64,000 nucleotides of DNA from Symsagittifera roscoffensis (taxonomy: Eukaryota; Xenacoelomorpha; Acoela; Convolutidae): contig NC_087069.1 of assembly GCF_963678635.1 (NCBI RefSeq), positions 23,408,360 through 23,472,359 of the forward strand. Reading direction: 5' to 3'. A program made the position numbers and the translations under genes. The notes beneath the pieces were generated by a model. That model saw only the letters and a program-made list of their open reading frames with translations, did not search any database and was not told the DNA's origin. Positions 30,314-39,928 of this stretch are shown piece by piece; position 1 is the first letter of the stretch; each line of letters begins with the position of its first letter.

Positions 30314-33300
30314 ATGGGTGACACGAACGAACTCATGGAATTACTCTCAGCGAGTCTAGGAGCGACTCTAGACGAGATCTATCAGCGGCTGATCGATTGT
30401 GATTTTACACGAGAAGACCCGGGGTTGGCGATGTTTGTGGTCGCACTCCTCAATGCACTGGGAAGAGAGGGTCGAGGGAATCGCCCTACAGAAGTCGTGT
30501 TGATGTTGGCCTTCGGTGAGTCCGGGACCGCCGAGAGAGGCCGAAACCGATTGATGAGATGGAGGCGCGGAGAGATGTCTGGCCACGACCTGGCTCGTGA
30601 GCCAGGACTAGGTGAGCAAAGGGACCACCGGCTAGGTGAGATGCCCTTGCCCGTCCAACCTGCGCAGCCACTCATTGGAGCGAAGAGACAACATGATGGG
30701 CCAGGCCCGTCACACTCTGTCGACTCTCCAACAGCTGCTCCTCCCCTAAAGAGAGTGAGAGTGAGCGAGATAGAGATCCAGACGTCGGAGACGATTGAGA
30801 CACTGGAGAAGAAGGAGAGAGATCAGAGTGAGCCGTGTGCCAAACTTCAGGAGTACAGGGCCATAGCTCGGGAGAGAGACGAATGGAAAAAGAAATTTGA
30901 AGATCTGCAGGTGGCCTACAAGGAGGATGAGATAAAGCACCTGAAGGAGCTGTATATGGCGAAGGTGAGCCAAGTGTCACCGGAAATCCTGGCGAGCATG
31001 AGGTCCTCGGAGGGATCTAACGACACACGCCCCAGGACAACAGCGCAGGAGCTGTGCGCATCGAGAGGACCTGAGGTTCTCGATTTGCGTGCATCGAGGG
31101 GGCCCGAGGCTCCTCAGCAGACACGACCGTCTGCTTCGAGTCAGAGGTTTACGATACCAGACCCTTCTGACACCTATCTAGCTCCTCAATTTCAGGAATC
31201 ATTTAACCAAGTGGCCAGAGCCGCGATGGATGAGATCAACAGAGGCACTGAGCGGACACTGGCTAGGATCGTTCCTTCCCAGCGTCGTGATCATTCATCA
31301 AATAGCTCGGAGCGAACAACCCGCACGATAGCGTGTTGTGCGCCTGGTGGAGTCTTTGAGAAGTCTCGCGTGGTAGACATCAGGAAGAATCTGATGGCAC
31401 GTCATCAGTTCACGCAAGTGCCAGCCGAGCATCCTCGAGCCTGCCTGAATGACATGAGCTGGAACCCCGCCACGAACGACCAAGTAATTCCCCCAGGGAG
31501 TCGCCATTTGATCATTGGGGATAGTTTGGTGAGAGATCTGAATGAGATCTTCGTCTATGGTCATACTACCATTCTGTCCTTTGGAGGAGCCTCAGTGGCT
31601 CAAGTCATCAAAATGATGGAGTTCCAGAGCGAGGATCATTTGGATACATTAATAATAATGCTGGGGACCAATGACGTCTCGAGAGCCCCCGTGACTCCGG
31701 AGAACAAGTGGGAACCTCTATTGGTGCGTCTCTTGAACGAATTGAAAGAAAAGTACAGACCCAAACTCGTGATCCTGTGCACGATACCACCAAATCCTTT
31801 GGTGGGCACCATAGCTGCAGATTTCATGAATGGCAACGTGACGCGGTGGAATGAAATGACCCGCAGTCTGGTGAGAAACAACCCTGGCGAGTTGCGACTC
31901 CTGGATCTCGAAAATATGCTGCGCATGACTGACCACATCGCGCTCACTAAAGATGGAGTGCACTTCAATACCCAACGAGGGAGGCATTGGATTAATGATG
32001 TGTTTCAGACGCAATTGAGGGAAGCGGAGCAAGAGTCGAGGGCGACCGGTTCTTTGGCTCGGACCAATTCGACCGGAGGGAGTAGAATAAGGGCAACCGT
32101 GCCCGAATCCCTCGCCAACCGTCTAGGGCCCTTGGCAACGGAGACGGTTGGAGCCGCAACCGTCGCTCCGAGCTCGAACGTGAGAGACAGGCTAGGGACT
32201 GCTCCTCCTCCCAGGCCGCAATCGATTGGAAGCCGACTCGGCAGATCGGTGGAACAGAACAACAGGAATAACTCCCAGACCGCGTCTAGGAGGAACGATT
32301 CGCCTGCCACGACAAATCCTGCTTCGACAGCAGGACCGTCTACAAGTACCGTGCCAGCGGAGGGAATCGAATCAGGCAGCAGGCTGCTTTGGAATAGATC
32401 AGATCCTAGTCATTGGGGTCAGTATAAGACGGACATGTCGGCGAAGTTGAATATGAATACCTTGACGTGTCGGGAGGATGCGATGAGAATGACTGGCGGT
32501 GAAAGTCCCACAGTGTCGCGACTTTATCGGATACCGGGTGTGGATTGGCTGCTAGCAGAGCAGGAGAAATTCAGCTCCTCGACCTCACTCCGACATGTAG
32601 ACCTGGATGGATTACCTCATGACAATACCTTTGGACCTTTAAACACCCGGTCGCTCACCGACGTTCGAGATAGGACCCGGGAAAGGACACCACCTGTGCG
32701 CAAGGGCAAGTTCCAGACGGAGAACAAGCCCAATAACAAACATCACAAGATGTACAGACAATTCGCTAAACCACCCGGTCAGACGCCGGGCGAGTATTCG
32801 AGGGATTACCCCCGAACTACAACAGTGGTTGGAGACGATAAGAGATACGGGAACCTGAAGGCCCCAATAGGCGATGGCCTTTTTGCAGCTTATGACCCCT
32901 TGGACATGAAGGCTGCCAAATATCTGGTTGTGGCCGGCTCCGATTATCTCTACACGCCCCGTTCTCTATTCTGGCCCGATGTGATTTTCTTAACGGCGCC
33001 TAAACTGGACTGGGGACAGGCGATAGGCATGATGATAAGTGTACGGAGAGTGGTCAGCATGGAGCCGCAGGTAATAGTGGTTGCAGTCTCAAATGATCAT
33101 CTACAAAGCAGAGGCTTATTGTCACGTCTGACGGATGGATCGATCCCGAGTAACGAAATTATAGGGGAGGCGATAATGACACTGCTCTCGGCGATGGCCG
33201 AGGTAGAGGCAGCAGCAAGACAACGTTTCACCATGAATGTGGTGAAGGTGATCTTCGTATTGTCACCAGGCTACGCTGCGTTGCCTGAACCCTTCAATTT

Positions 33301-33325
33301 GTGTACACAATGGTCACGACGATAG
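30314..33325 (+). CDS. Cargo ORF 1: coiled coil plus SGNH/GDSL-type hydrolase
   Basis: The ATG at 30,314 (GAAATGG, good context) is preferred over the non-ATG upstream extension to 30,227. Residues below are counted from 30,227. N-terminal helical and Arg-rich region; coiled coil about 185-250; then an SGNH-hydrolase domain at about 420-600. It has block I IIGDSLVRDL (nucleophile Ser, about 432), block II SFGGASVAQV (Gly), block III MLGTNDVSR (Asn, about 480) and block V DGVHFNTQRG (Asp/His, about 577/580). All catalytic positions are present, so an active esterase or lipase-like enzyme is expected. A disordered Ser/Arg/Pro region follows. The last ~130 residues (VVAGSDYLYTP, WPDVIFLTAP, VAVSNDHL) look like the start of a second, degenerate SGNH-like fold that continues in the next ORF. 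Not a standard retroelement protein. Confidence 0.85.
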   Translation: MGDTNELMELLSASLGATLDEIYQRLIDCDFTREDPGLAMFVVALLNALGREGRGNRPTEVVLMLAFGESGTAERGRNRLMRWRRGEMSGHDLAREPGLGEQRDHRLGEMPLPVQPAQPLIGAKRQHDGPGPSHSVDSPTAAPPLKRVRVSEIEIQTSETIETLEKKERDQSEPCAKLQEYRAIARERDEWKKKFEDLQVAYKEDEIKHLKELYMAKVSQVSPEILASMRSSEGSNDTRPRTTAQELCASRGPEVLDLRASRGPEAPQQTRPSASSQRFTIPDPSDTYLAPQFQESFNQVARAAMDEINRGTERTLARIVPSQRRDHSSNSSERTTRTIACCAPGGVFEKSRVVDIRKNLMARHQFTQVPAEHPRACLNDMSWNPATNDQVIPPGSRHLIIGDSLVRDLNEIFVYGHTTILSFGGASVAQVIKMMEFQSEDHLDTLIIMLGTNDVSRAPVTPENKWEPLLVRLLNELKEKYRPKLVILCTIPPNPLVGTIAADFMNGNVTRWNEMTRSLVRNNPGELRLLDLENMLRMTDHIALTKDGVHFNTQRGRHWINDVFQTQLREAEQESRATGSLARTNSTGGSRIRATVPESLANRLGPLATETVGAATVAPSSNVRDRLGTAPPPRPQSIGSRLGRSVEQNNRNNSQTASRRNDSPATTNPASTAGPSTSTVPAEGIESGSRLLWNRSDPSHWGQYKTDMSAKLNMNTLTCREDAMRMTGGESPTVSRLYRIPGVDWLLAEQEKFSSSTSLRHVDLDGLPHDNTFGPLNTRSLTDVRDRTRERTPPVRKGKFQTENKPNNKHHKMYRQFAKPPGQTPGEYSRDYPRTTTVVGDDKRYGNLKAPIGDGLFAAYDPLDMKAAKYLVVAGSDYLYTPRSLFWPDVIFLTAPKLDWGQAIGMMISVRRVVSMEPQVIVVAVSNDHLQSRGLLSRLTDGSIPSNEIIGEAIMTLLSAMAEVEAAARQRFTMNVVKVIFVLSPGYAALPEPFNLCTQWSRR

Positions 33326-34485
33326 CAGAGGGGATATTTAACGTGATAATTCCTGCCCCAAACAGAGTGGTGGACCCGGACAATTACTATCCGTCCCGAT
33401 CTGAGCTTCCCGCCGTTTGGGCTGACATCTCGAATGCCATACAGGGGCTCAGAGATTGTAGCACAACTCGGTTGGTGCTAGATGAAGTTCTGGGGTTGGA
33501 GCTGTCCAACTTCGCAAGATTATTGAAGCTAAGACCAGGGGTAGGTGACGATCATCTATTAGTACAACAGGTGGCTGATGATCTCTGGTTCAGACAGATG
33601 GATCAGGCAGAGAATGAGCAGGGAAGGATGATCAGAAAGAACATGACGTCAGCAGAGGAGGACCTCATGGCAATGGCTTTGCGTACGAAGCCACACAACA
33701 ATATATGGTTGTACCTGTCACCGAGGCTGTGCACCTTGGGTGAGGACGCGTTTGAGCATGCGCCGGCAATAATTAAAGAGATACATGCGTATCTGAAGAA
33801 TCTACTTAATGCCCGGGAGTTGGCTGGAGGCAAGATGTTGAAACTGATGCAAGACGTAAACACGATGTCGCTGGATAAGTTCCAAGCTGACGTGCTGACC
33901 ACAAAGGCACAGTACGAACGATCAGATGCTATCTTGGGTGGAATGGGAGTGGGATGGACGCCATCTTTCCTATCGACGTGCTATCCGAGGGCATCTAGGA
34001 ACCTGATCGCGAGTTTCGTCAAAGACATCAGGAAGTTGTCGATTGGCCTGGTGCTAGCCTTATACGTGACATTTGGTCATGAAAACTTTGTGAAAGGACC
34101 GGCAAACCTCTTTACCCAAGCATTGGCCGATTTGAGATTGGATGGACTCCTGACTCTGATTGCCATGACCTATGGTCGACTGGGAGACTTGCTTGTGCTA
34201 TTGCGTTACCCTGAACAACTACAGGGACCCAGTCGTGAGTTCAATGCACAGTTGGAAACTGCCTCGCTCAAGAAGATGAAAGACTGGAGGACTCTCCTAC
34301 TTCAATACCTCTTGCAACAAAACAGAAGCGTCACAGGAGAGGACAAAGTGGCGACGAACGCAAGCGAATGTAAGCAGTATTGTGGCATGCCCTTACTAAC
34401 AGACTTAGCTGTCATGATGCGGATTGATCCGTTGGCTCTGGTCCACGGACTGAGGGAATTCGTCACAGTGTGTATGGACCGGTGA
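33301..34485 (+). CDS. Cargo ORF 2: continuation of the second SGNH-like domain, otherwise unknown
   Basis: 394 codons, -1 frame relative to the previous ORF with a 25-nt overlap and no ATG at the start (GTG at 33,301), so it is unlikely to initiate independently. The opening (IAEGIFNVIIPAPNR, then YYPSRSELPAVWADISNAI) has the layout of the C-terminal part of an SGNH fold, with the catalytic Asp/His replaced. The rest is mostly helical, with a hydrophobic stretch around IGLVLALYVTF. No further family recognised. Overlaps the next ORF by 16 nt, again in -1 register. Confidence 0.7.
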   Translation: MYTMVTTIAEGIFNVIIPAPNRVVDPDNYYPSRSELPAVWADISNAIQGLRDCSTTRLVLDEVLGLELSNFARLLKLRPGVGDDHLLVQQVADDLWFRQMDQAENEQGRMIRKNMTSAEEDLMAMALRTKPHNNIWLYLSPRLCTLGEDAFEHAPAIIKEIHAYLKNLLNARELAGGKMLKLMQDVNTMSLDKFQADVLTTKAQYERSDAILGGMGVGWTPSFLSTCYPRASRNLIASFVKDIRKLSIGLVLALYVTFGHENFVKGPANLFTQALADLRLDGLLTLIAMTYGRLGDLLVLLRYPEQLQGPSREFNAQLETASLKKMKDWRTLLLQYLLQQNRSVTGEDKVATNASECKQYCGMPLLTDLAVMMRIDPLALVHGLREFVTVCMDR

Positions 34486-37400
34486 TGTCCTTTGCGTTCC
34501 CGGATGTGCAAGTTAAAGCGTACAGGAATTCAGTGTTGTACGTCAACCTGGTCTCAGTAGTGGATTGTTCTGTGCTGAATTGGGTAGAGCAGAGTGAACT
34601 GAGAAAGCTGGCTAGCGATGATAGGCTATTCGGAAGAATAGCAGAGCCAGGTTGGGTGTTGATGGACTTCAACAACCACTTCAAATGCCGAATGGGCCGT
34701 GAGGATCTTTCCCACATCCAGTTTAACCCAAAACTTTGGAACTTGAGACCAGTGGTGAAAGATACAGGAGAGGCTGTGGGAGTACCTCAATTGCCAGGAG
34801 CCTACGCCCACGCGAAAGAGAATCAACAAACATGGCTTCCTGGGTCCAGGCCGCTGCCGGACCAATGCCCTCGATATCCACCGATAAGGAGGATGTTGTT
34901 GGGAGTCACATCTCCCATCATTGCCCCTCGTATCGGAGCAGCTCGTGACGCAGAGAAGAGAATGCTGAAGTGGAGTGGAGGGATGGAGCCGCGCTTCATC
35001 AGCTGGAACGCTGCCGCCGCGCATACGGTTGACTTCTCATTCCCCGATGCCTGGAGCAGGAAAAAGATCAAGGCACTACCCTCCAGGAGACCAGAGGTCT
35101 CGGCTGAAACGTGGAACGAAGTGTATTCTTCCGCGGATGACTTATCGAGACTGAAGTGGTCAGGAGAAGCGAAAGTAGTGATGCTGGAGGTGGCAAGGGA
35201 GAGCAGAGGAGGCTCATATATAACGATAGAAGACCTGGCCCCACATGGCGAGGAGTTGGTAGAATTCCTGGTCGATGATGAATTGTTTTATCACGCAGGA
35301 GACATGGCCGTACCGGCTCGGCCGGATTCGGGCACAGACGCGCGACAAGGACCCTCGGGACCTAGGCCGAAACCTGATGCGGACGACGATGAATTGATGG
35401 ATCAGGACGATAACGATGACGGGACCGGGAGTAAGACGGAGAAACCGGGAGAGACCGATCTAGGAGCGTTGGAAAGGGACTTGCTAGAATACCGGTTCAG
35501 TGAAGACGACGACGGGGAAGTCGATGGGAGTTTATTGCTAATGGCACCATCGTCCTTCATGTCTCCTACAAAGGAGGCGTCGGCCGATCTATCTCCGATA
35601 GACCCAATAAGCCAGGCTAGAGAGTGCCGAAGCAGGGACCCGCAGAAACTGCTTTATGAATCACCAAGGAGGAGGAAAATCGAAGAGTCAATGAAGATAT
35701 CGTTCCTCAGCACATTACCAGAAGAAGAATGGGAAAGATATCAAATGGAGTTGGAAGGCAAGACAGGAGCAATCTGGAGCCGAGTAAACTTCATGGAAAA
35801 ATCTTGGGACGTGATAAGGCGATATGGGACGCAGTCCATAATGAAGGTGGGATTGAACCAACCCATCATGCGTGAGGTCCTGGAGAAAATAGTGAGCTCC
35901 ATGGAGTCGGATGTTCTGACCGAGTCAGTAACAGAAGACAGTGCCGATGATCAGCATGTTGCAAAGAAATTACCTGTCAGACGAGCCAGGAAAGGGCTGA
36001 AGCGACTAAAAGGGAAAACAGGAAGTCGAGCCATGAACCCGAGAGTGGTGAAGTCGAGAGCCAGCGCAGTGGTGACCTCTTTAACGAGCGCAGGTCGTTC
36101 AGGCGAGAGCGGGCAAGGATATAGCGCAACGCTGACAGGGGGAGAAAAAGAGAATCTGATACCCCCTATGCTCTTGGCAGGTCTGACCGTAACCGCCACA
36201 AGGTCGAAGAAGACGGCGCGAACCCTGGCAGACACTAAGTTAGAAATGGAAGTAATCAGTCAATGTGGATCTGGAGGACTTGAAGATTATAGGCCCTCGC
36301 GAATCAACATGGCCAAGTTGAAACTGGAAGGACAACTCGACGTGGTCGAGTACAGTCGAATAACTGTGCCGGAATCGGTCCACATGGGAGATCCGGCAGG
36401 GGGTTATGTGGAGATGTTGAAAGCGAGGAACTCCGCGAGAGGGCACCTGATGGCTTGGAGCGAGAAGAGAGCCATGCAAGAATATTTGAAGGGGCTTACG
36501 GAGAACTCTAACTTCAATCGAAGAGAGTATGGCACAGTGATGTCATCAGAAGCGAACGAAATCGGATTGGAAAAACTGCTAGAAATTTCTTGGAGGGCGG
36601 CCCTCCAGAAATACTTCGATGAGACGATGAATGCACCTGCTAATGTGGCAGCATACCTGGCTCATCCTTGCGTGAGAACTGATCTGCAATTACGACTGGC
36701 TTGGTGCTTGATGGGCATCAAAAAGGCGGAGTATGAAGCCAGTAATGACTCGAAATCACGAGAACAGGAGCTAGAGTTAATGGAAGCTCTACGAGCATTG
36801 ATTTCGAAAGACGATTCAGCGATAGCATGGGCTAAGCGTAAGGATGCCCTTTGCTTTGTCAGGTTCGTGGTGGATCGCATCCCCACTCCTGTGTTGGGAG
36901 AATGTATAAAGATCATTCGGCAAAAGGGAGTTGATTGCGAAAGGAACTTCCTTAGGGCACTCCTAGAGCTATATCAGGACATGCCATTGACCGTGCCAAG
37001 CAAGGAGTCGAATGATATGGAAAGCTATCGCAAGTTGGAAGAGGTGAGAAGATACTCCAACAAAGAATTGAGAGTGAGCAGAGACTTGATTGAAGCGGCC
37101 AGAGGACAAAAGGAGTTTGCAACACTAGGGAAACTGAAGTCGTTCCAATACGTGTCTGGCATACCGGGGATGGCGTATAATCCCTTCGTGAACGAAGAAG
37201 CCAGGGAAGCATATTTCGACTACGAGCAAGTCACAGTGCTCAACTTCTGGGTTGAACGGATTAAGGAAATTGGAATGTTGATGGTGGAACAACCCAAGCT
37301 TGGAATTATTTTGGAAAAACGAGTAGTCGAGCCCTCGATTCCCGAGCTAAAAGGGCAAGTGAGTTTTGATTGTGGTTCTTGGGACGGTCCCTTGAAAACC

Positions 37401-39179
37401 AGTCTAGTAGTGATGTGGGAACTCATGAAACCTTCCTGGTGTCCCCATCCTAACGCAGGCTTAGTCTGGGACATGACCGCGGATGTCATGTTAGAACGGG
37501 ATGATGATGCGAGTTTACATGATCTGGCCATGATACATCACCTGCTGGCCATGAGATTGACGAAGAAGAAGAGCAACCCGTCCACGGAGCTGTCCGAGGA
37601 AGGTACATCGAGTAATTGGTTGAAGCAAGGCACATGCTTGGCTCAACACAGTGGGATGGAAGGACATGTTTGTAACCTGGGACACTGCCTGATTACGCTA
37701 AGCGAGCAGCATCGACAACTGGCACGATTGTACGGAAGATTGAGCATGTCAGATAAGAGTGCCATGGAGTTGGTCGCAGACTGCCATGGGGTGACGGACG
37801 TGAACCTGATCACAGCCTTGGGATTTTGCAGCATGACGAGTTCGATAGAATCGCTCGAGCGCTTGGAGCGTGCCCATGAGCTAGTGACGTCCCGCAGCGT
37901 GGAAATATTCCCTGGAGCATTACAGACAGAGCAAAAGATTGGAGGCTGGCGAGAAGCCCTAGAGAATGAAATGAATCTGAAGGATAGTGAAGCCTATCAC
38001 AGACCTACTGGTTCAAAATATATGGTGGGTTCAAGCTCAGCGCCGTATTGTAATAGCAAGTATCCTACGCACATGGTGGTGATGGATGCGAGGACGCAAC
38101 AAGTGTTGGTTGACCAACTTTTCTCTGTGCCAAAGTGCGTGAGGTTGGCCAGAATGTCAGAGAGGTCATATGACTTGTTGGCAAAGATCTTTCGGGCAGT
38201 CCCGAAGAGATCCGAAGGCGAGTTGCAAGACGTTGTGGGTGAAGAGTTCATGAGACTGAACGAAGGCAACGTGAGTGAGTTCCAGAAACAGAAAGCGAGT
38301 GGAGCGTTACCTACTGAATTCCCCACCATAGAAGAGAAAGACGACCTACATAGAATTCTGATGGAAGTGGAACCGTTGCTGGGAGCCTCAGGGTATCGGA
38401 CCCGAAGGAACATAGTGAGAACCCATGGGGAGTATCCTTGCCACTGCTTAGCGCAGACGTTGTGGTACCCCAAACGCGGGAATCTGATCCTAGTATGGGA
38501 CGTGGAGGAGTTGTACTCCACGGGGTTGCCCGATCAGAATCAACAAGTGTCAATCGTGGTGGTTAGCGCCATGCTAGCAGTGAGATGGTTGGAGGCTAAC
38601 GCGGACACAAGTGAGCAGGAGACGGCCGTGCCGACTCCTGAACAGTTGAGCAACGTTAAAATGAGTCGTGAATTGGATCTTTTCAGAACCACCTGCAAGG
38701 TTCTGAGAATACCTAAAGCCATTGAAAGAATATGGTCAAGGCAAAGATTGATGCCTTGGTTCCGTGCAGTGATGACATCTTGGATGTATGAACGCGCGAA
38801 GCGTCACATGTCAAGGAATACGGAAGCCTATCAATCTTTCCAGCTAGATATAGGACCAGGAGCCTATAAACGAGCATTCTTGACGCACAGAAACGCGGTC
38901 ACCACAGCGGTGAAGCGGGTAGCTGGAACTCCTTGTGTTACTGAAGATGGGAAGAAAGAGGTCTTAAGAGCTGACCTAGAACGAAACGTGAGCCTGTGTC
39001 TTCACAACAGCTTTTGCAGGAACCGGGAGCAGAAGGTGAATGTGGACTTGTTACCTTGTTGCAAACCGAGGCTGTTGGAACAGGAGGGTTGGGGCACGGC
39101 CCGCAACTCTCTGGACATGTTAGAGAAAGTTCTGGAAGACAGTGACGCTGAACATCAGGATGGAGAAATGATGGAGTGA
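34470..39179 (+). CDS. Cargo ORF 3: 1,569-codon protein of unknown function
   Basis: The largest ORF in the window and unassigned. An N-terminal ~270-residue globular part is followed by a strongly acidic linker (about 290-350, DADDDELMDQDDNDDG), a basic patch about 499-520 (RRARKGLKRLKGK) that could be a nuclear signal or RNA-binding, and about 1,000 predominantly helical residues. Cys/His residues occur in pairs near the middle (HVCNLGHC) and at the end (DLLPCC). There is no signal peptide or membrane segment, so it is not an Env. Being intact over 4.7 kb argues for recent selection. It ends 736 bp before the purine tract. Confidence 0.8.
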   Translation: MYGPVMSFAFPDVQVKAYRNSVLYVNLVSVVDCSVLNWVEQSELRKLASDDRLFGRIAEPGWVLMDFNNHFKCRMGREDLSHIQFNPKLWNLRPVVKDTGEAVGVPQLPGAYAHAKENQQTWLPGSRPLPDQCPRYPPIRRMLLGVTSPIIAPRIGAARDAEKRMLKWSGGMEPRFISWNAAAAHTVDFSFPDAWSRKKIKALPSRRPEVSAETWNEVYSSADDLSRLKWSGEAKVVMLEVARESRGGSYITIEDLAPHGEELVEFLVDDELFYHAGDMAVPARPDSGTDARQGPSGPRPKPDADDDELMDQDDNDDGTGSKTEKPGETDLGALERDLLEYRFSEDDDGEVDGSLLLMAPSSFMSPTKEASADLSPIDPISQARECRSRDPQKLLYESPRRRKIEESMKISFLSTLPEEEWERYQMELEGKTGAIWSRVNFMEKSWDVIRRYGTQSIMKVGLNQPIMREVLEKIVSSMESDVLTESVTEDSADDQHVAKKLPVRRARKGLKRLKGKTGSRAMNPRVVKSRASAVVTSLTSAGRSGESGQGYSATLTGGEKENLIPPMLLAGLTVTATRSKKTARTLADTKLEMEVISQCGSGGLEDYRPSRINMAKLKLEGQLDVVEYSRITVPESVHMGDPAGGYVEMLKARNSARGHLMAWSEKRAMQEYLKGLTENSNFNRREYGTVMSSEANEIGLEKLLEISWRAALQKYFDETMNAPANVAAYLAHPCVRTDLQLRLAWCLMGIKKAEYEASNDSKSREQELELMEALRALISKDDSAIAWAKRKDALCFVRFVVDRIPTPVLGECIKIIRQKGVDCERNFLRALLELYQDMPLTVPSKESNDMESYRKLEEVRRYSNKELRVSRDLIEAARGQKEFATLGKLKSFQYVSGIPGMAYNPFVNEEAREAYFDYEQVTVLNFWVERIKEIGMLMVEQPKLGIILEKRVVEPSIPELKGQVSFDCGSWDGPLKTSLVVMWELMKPSWCPHPNAGLVWDMTADVMLERDDDASLHDLAMIHHLLAMRLTKKKSNPSTELSEEGTSSNWLKQGTCLAQHSGMEGHVCNLGHCLITLSEQHRQLARLYGRLSMSDKSAMELVADCHGVTDVNLITALGFCSMTSSIESLERLERAHELVTSRSVEIFPGALQTEQKIGGWREALENEMNLKDSEAYHRPTGSKYMVGSSSAPYCNSKYPTHMVVMDARTQQVLVDQLFSVPKCVRLARMSERSYDLLAKIFRAVPKRSEGELQDVVGEEFMRLNEGNVSEFQKQKASGALPTEFPTIEEKDDLHRILMEVEPLLGASGYRTRRNIVRTHGEYPCHCLAQTLWYPKRGNLILVWDVEELYSTGLPDQNQQVSIVVVSAMLAVRWLEANADTSEQETAVPTPEQLSNVKMSRELDLFRTTCKVLRIPKAIERIWSRQRLMPWFRAVMTSWMYERAKRHMSRNTEAYQSFQLDIGPGAYKRAFLTHRNAVTTAVKRVAGTPCVTEDGKKEVLRADLERNVSLCLHNSFCRNREQKVNVDLLPCCKPRLLEQEGWGTARNSLDMLEKVLEDSDAEHQDGEMME

Positions 39180-39914
39180 AGATGACCAAAGAAGAGAAGA
39201 GAAGGAGAGAAAAACTTGATTGTCTTTGTGTGTAAAAACTTGAACAAATCAACCAAGTTTTGATTATTGAACTTGTTAAACTTTTTGTTTTGATCTAGTT
39301 TGGTCAGACCAAACTTTGAAAATGTTGCAATTGTTAAAATTGTTGAAATTGTTGATTTTAGTTACTACTATCTATGTATGTATATAAGGAGCATAGGTGA
39401 GTATATTTACCTATTTATTCCCGACTGAAGTTTTTAACCTGTGTAAGACACAAATTCACTGTGTGGCGACATGGTAAGTTTGAGAAAATTCGCTCGAGAA
39501 GGGTGGGTAACTCAATAACTTTCCTAGCCACAGAGTTTCTTAGTTTTAATATTGAAAGGACCGCATAAATGACTAACTATACTTGGTGAGTGAAGTTAAG
39601 TTAATTTTAACGGGTGCGTGGCCGTGCCACGTCCCACTTTTTAATCACAAAGAGCGAAAAGAAGTTTTATAACAAGACGACGTAAGTAGTCAGAAAAGAA
39701 ATTTTATCTAGGACACTCCTCATGGTGCAAATTTTGTGAAAATGTTGAAAGGCAGTGAGATGTAGTACGATGCCATTTGTGAACACGTAGTGAGTTGAAG
39801 TGGAGTAGATAAATTTCATTTTCTTATGCGATTTGTAAGATTGGTTACAGAAAACTGGATACCTACTTGACGATAACCCGGTGTTGTGCGATCAATAGGG
39901 ACATTGATGGAGAC
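39180..39914 (+). other. 3' noncoding region of the giant element
   Basis: No ORF of note. Contains an exact hairpin AGTTTGGTC-A-GACCAAACT (39,297-39,315) and T-rich, TTGTTAAA-type repeated words around 39,235-39,360. Confidence 0.6.
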
Positions 39915-39928
39915 TTGTCCGGGGAGTA
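39915..39928 (+). other. Polypurine tract / plus-strand primer region
   Basis: TTGTCCGGGGAGTA abuts the TG of the 3' LTR. GGGGAGTA is the only purine-rich stretch at the required place, so it is the likely plus-strand primer, though short for a PPT. The whole 13-mer TTGTCCGGGGAGT also occurs inside pol and the integrase ORF. Confidence 0.7.
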
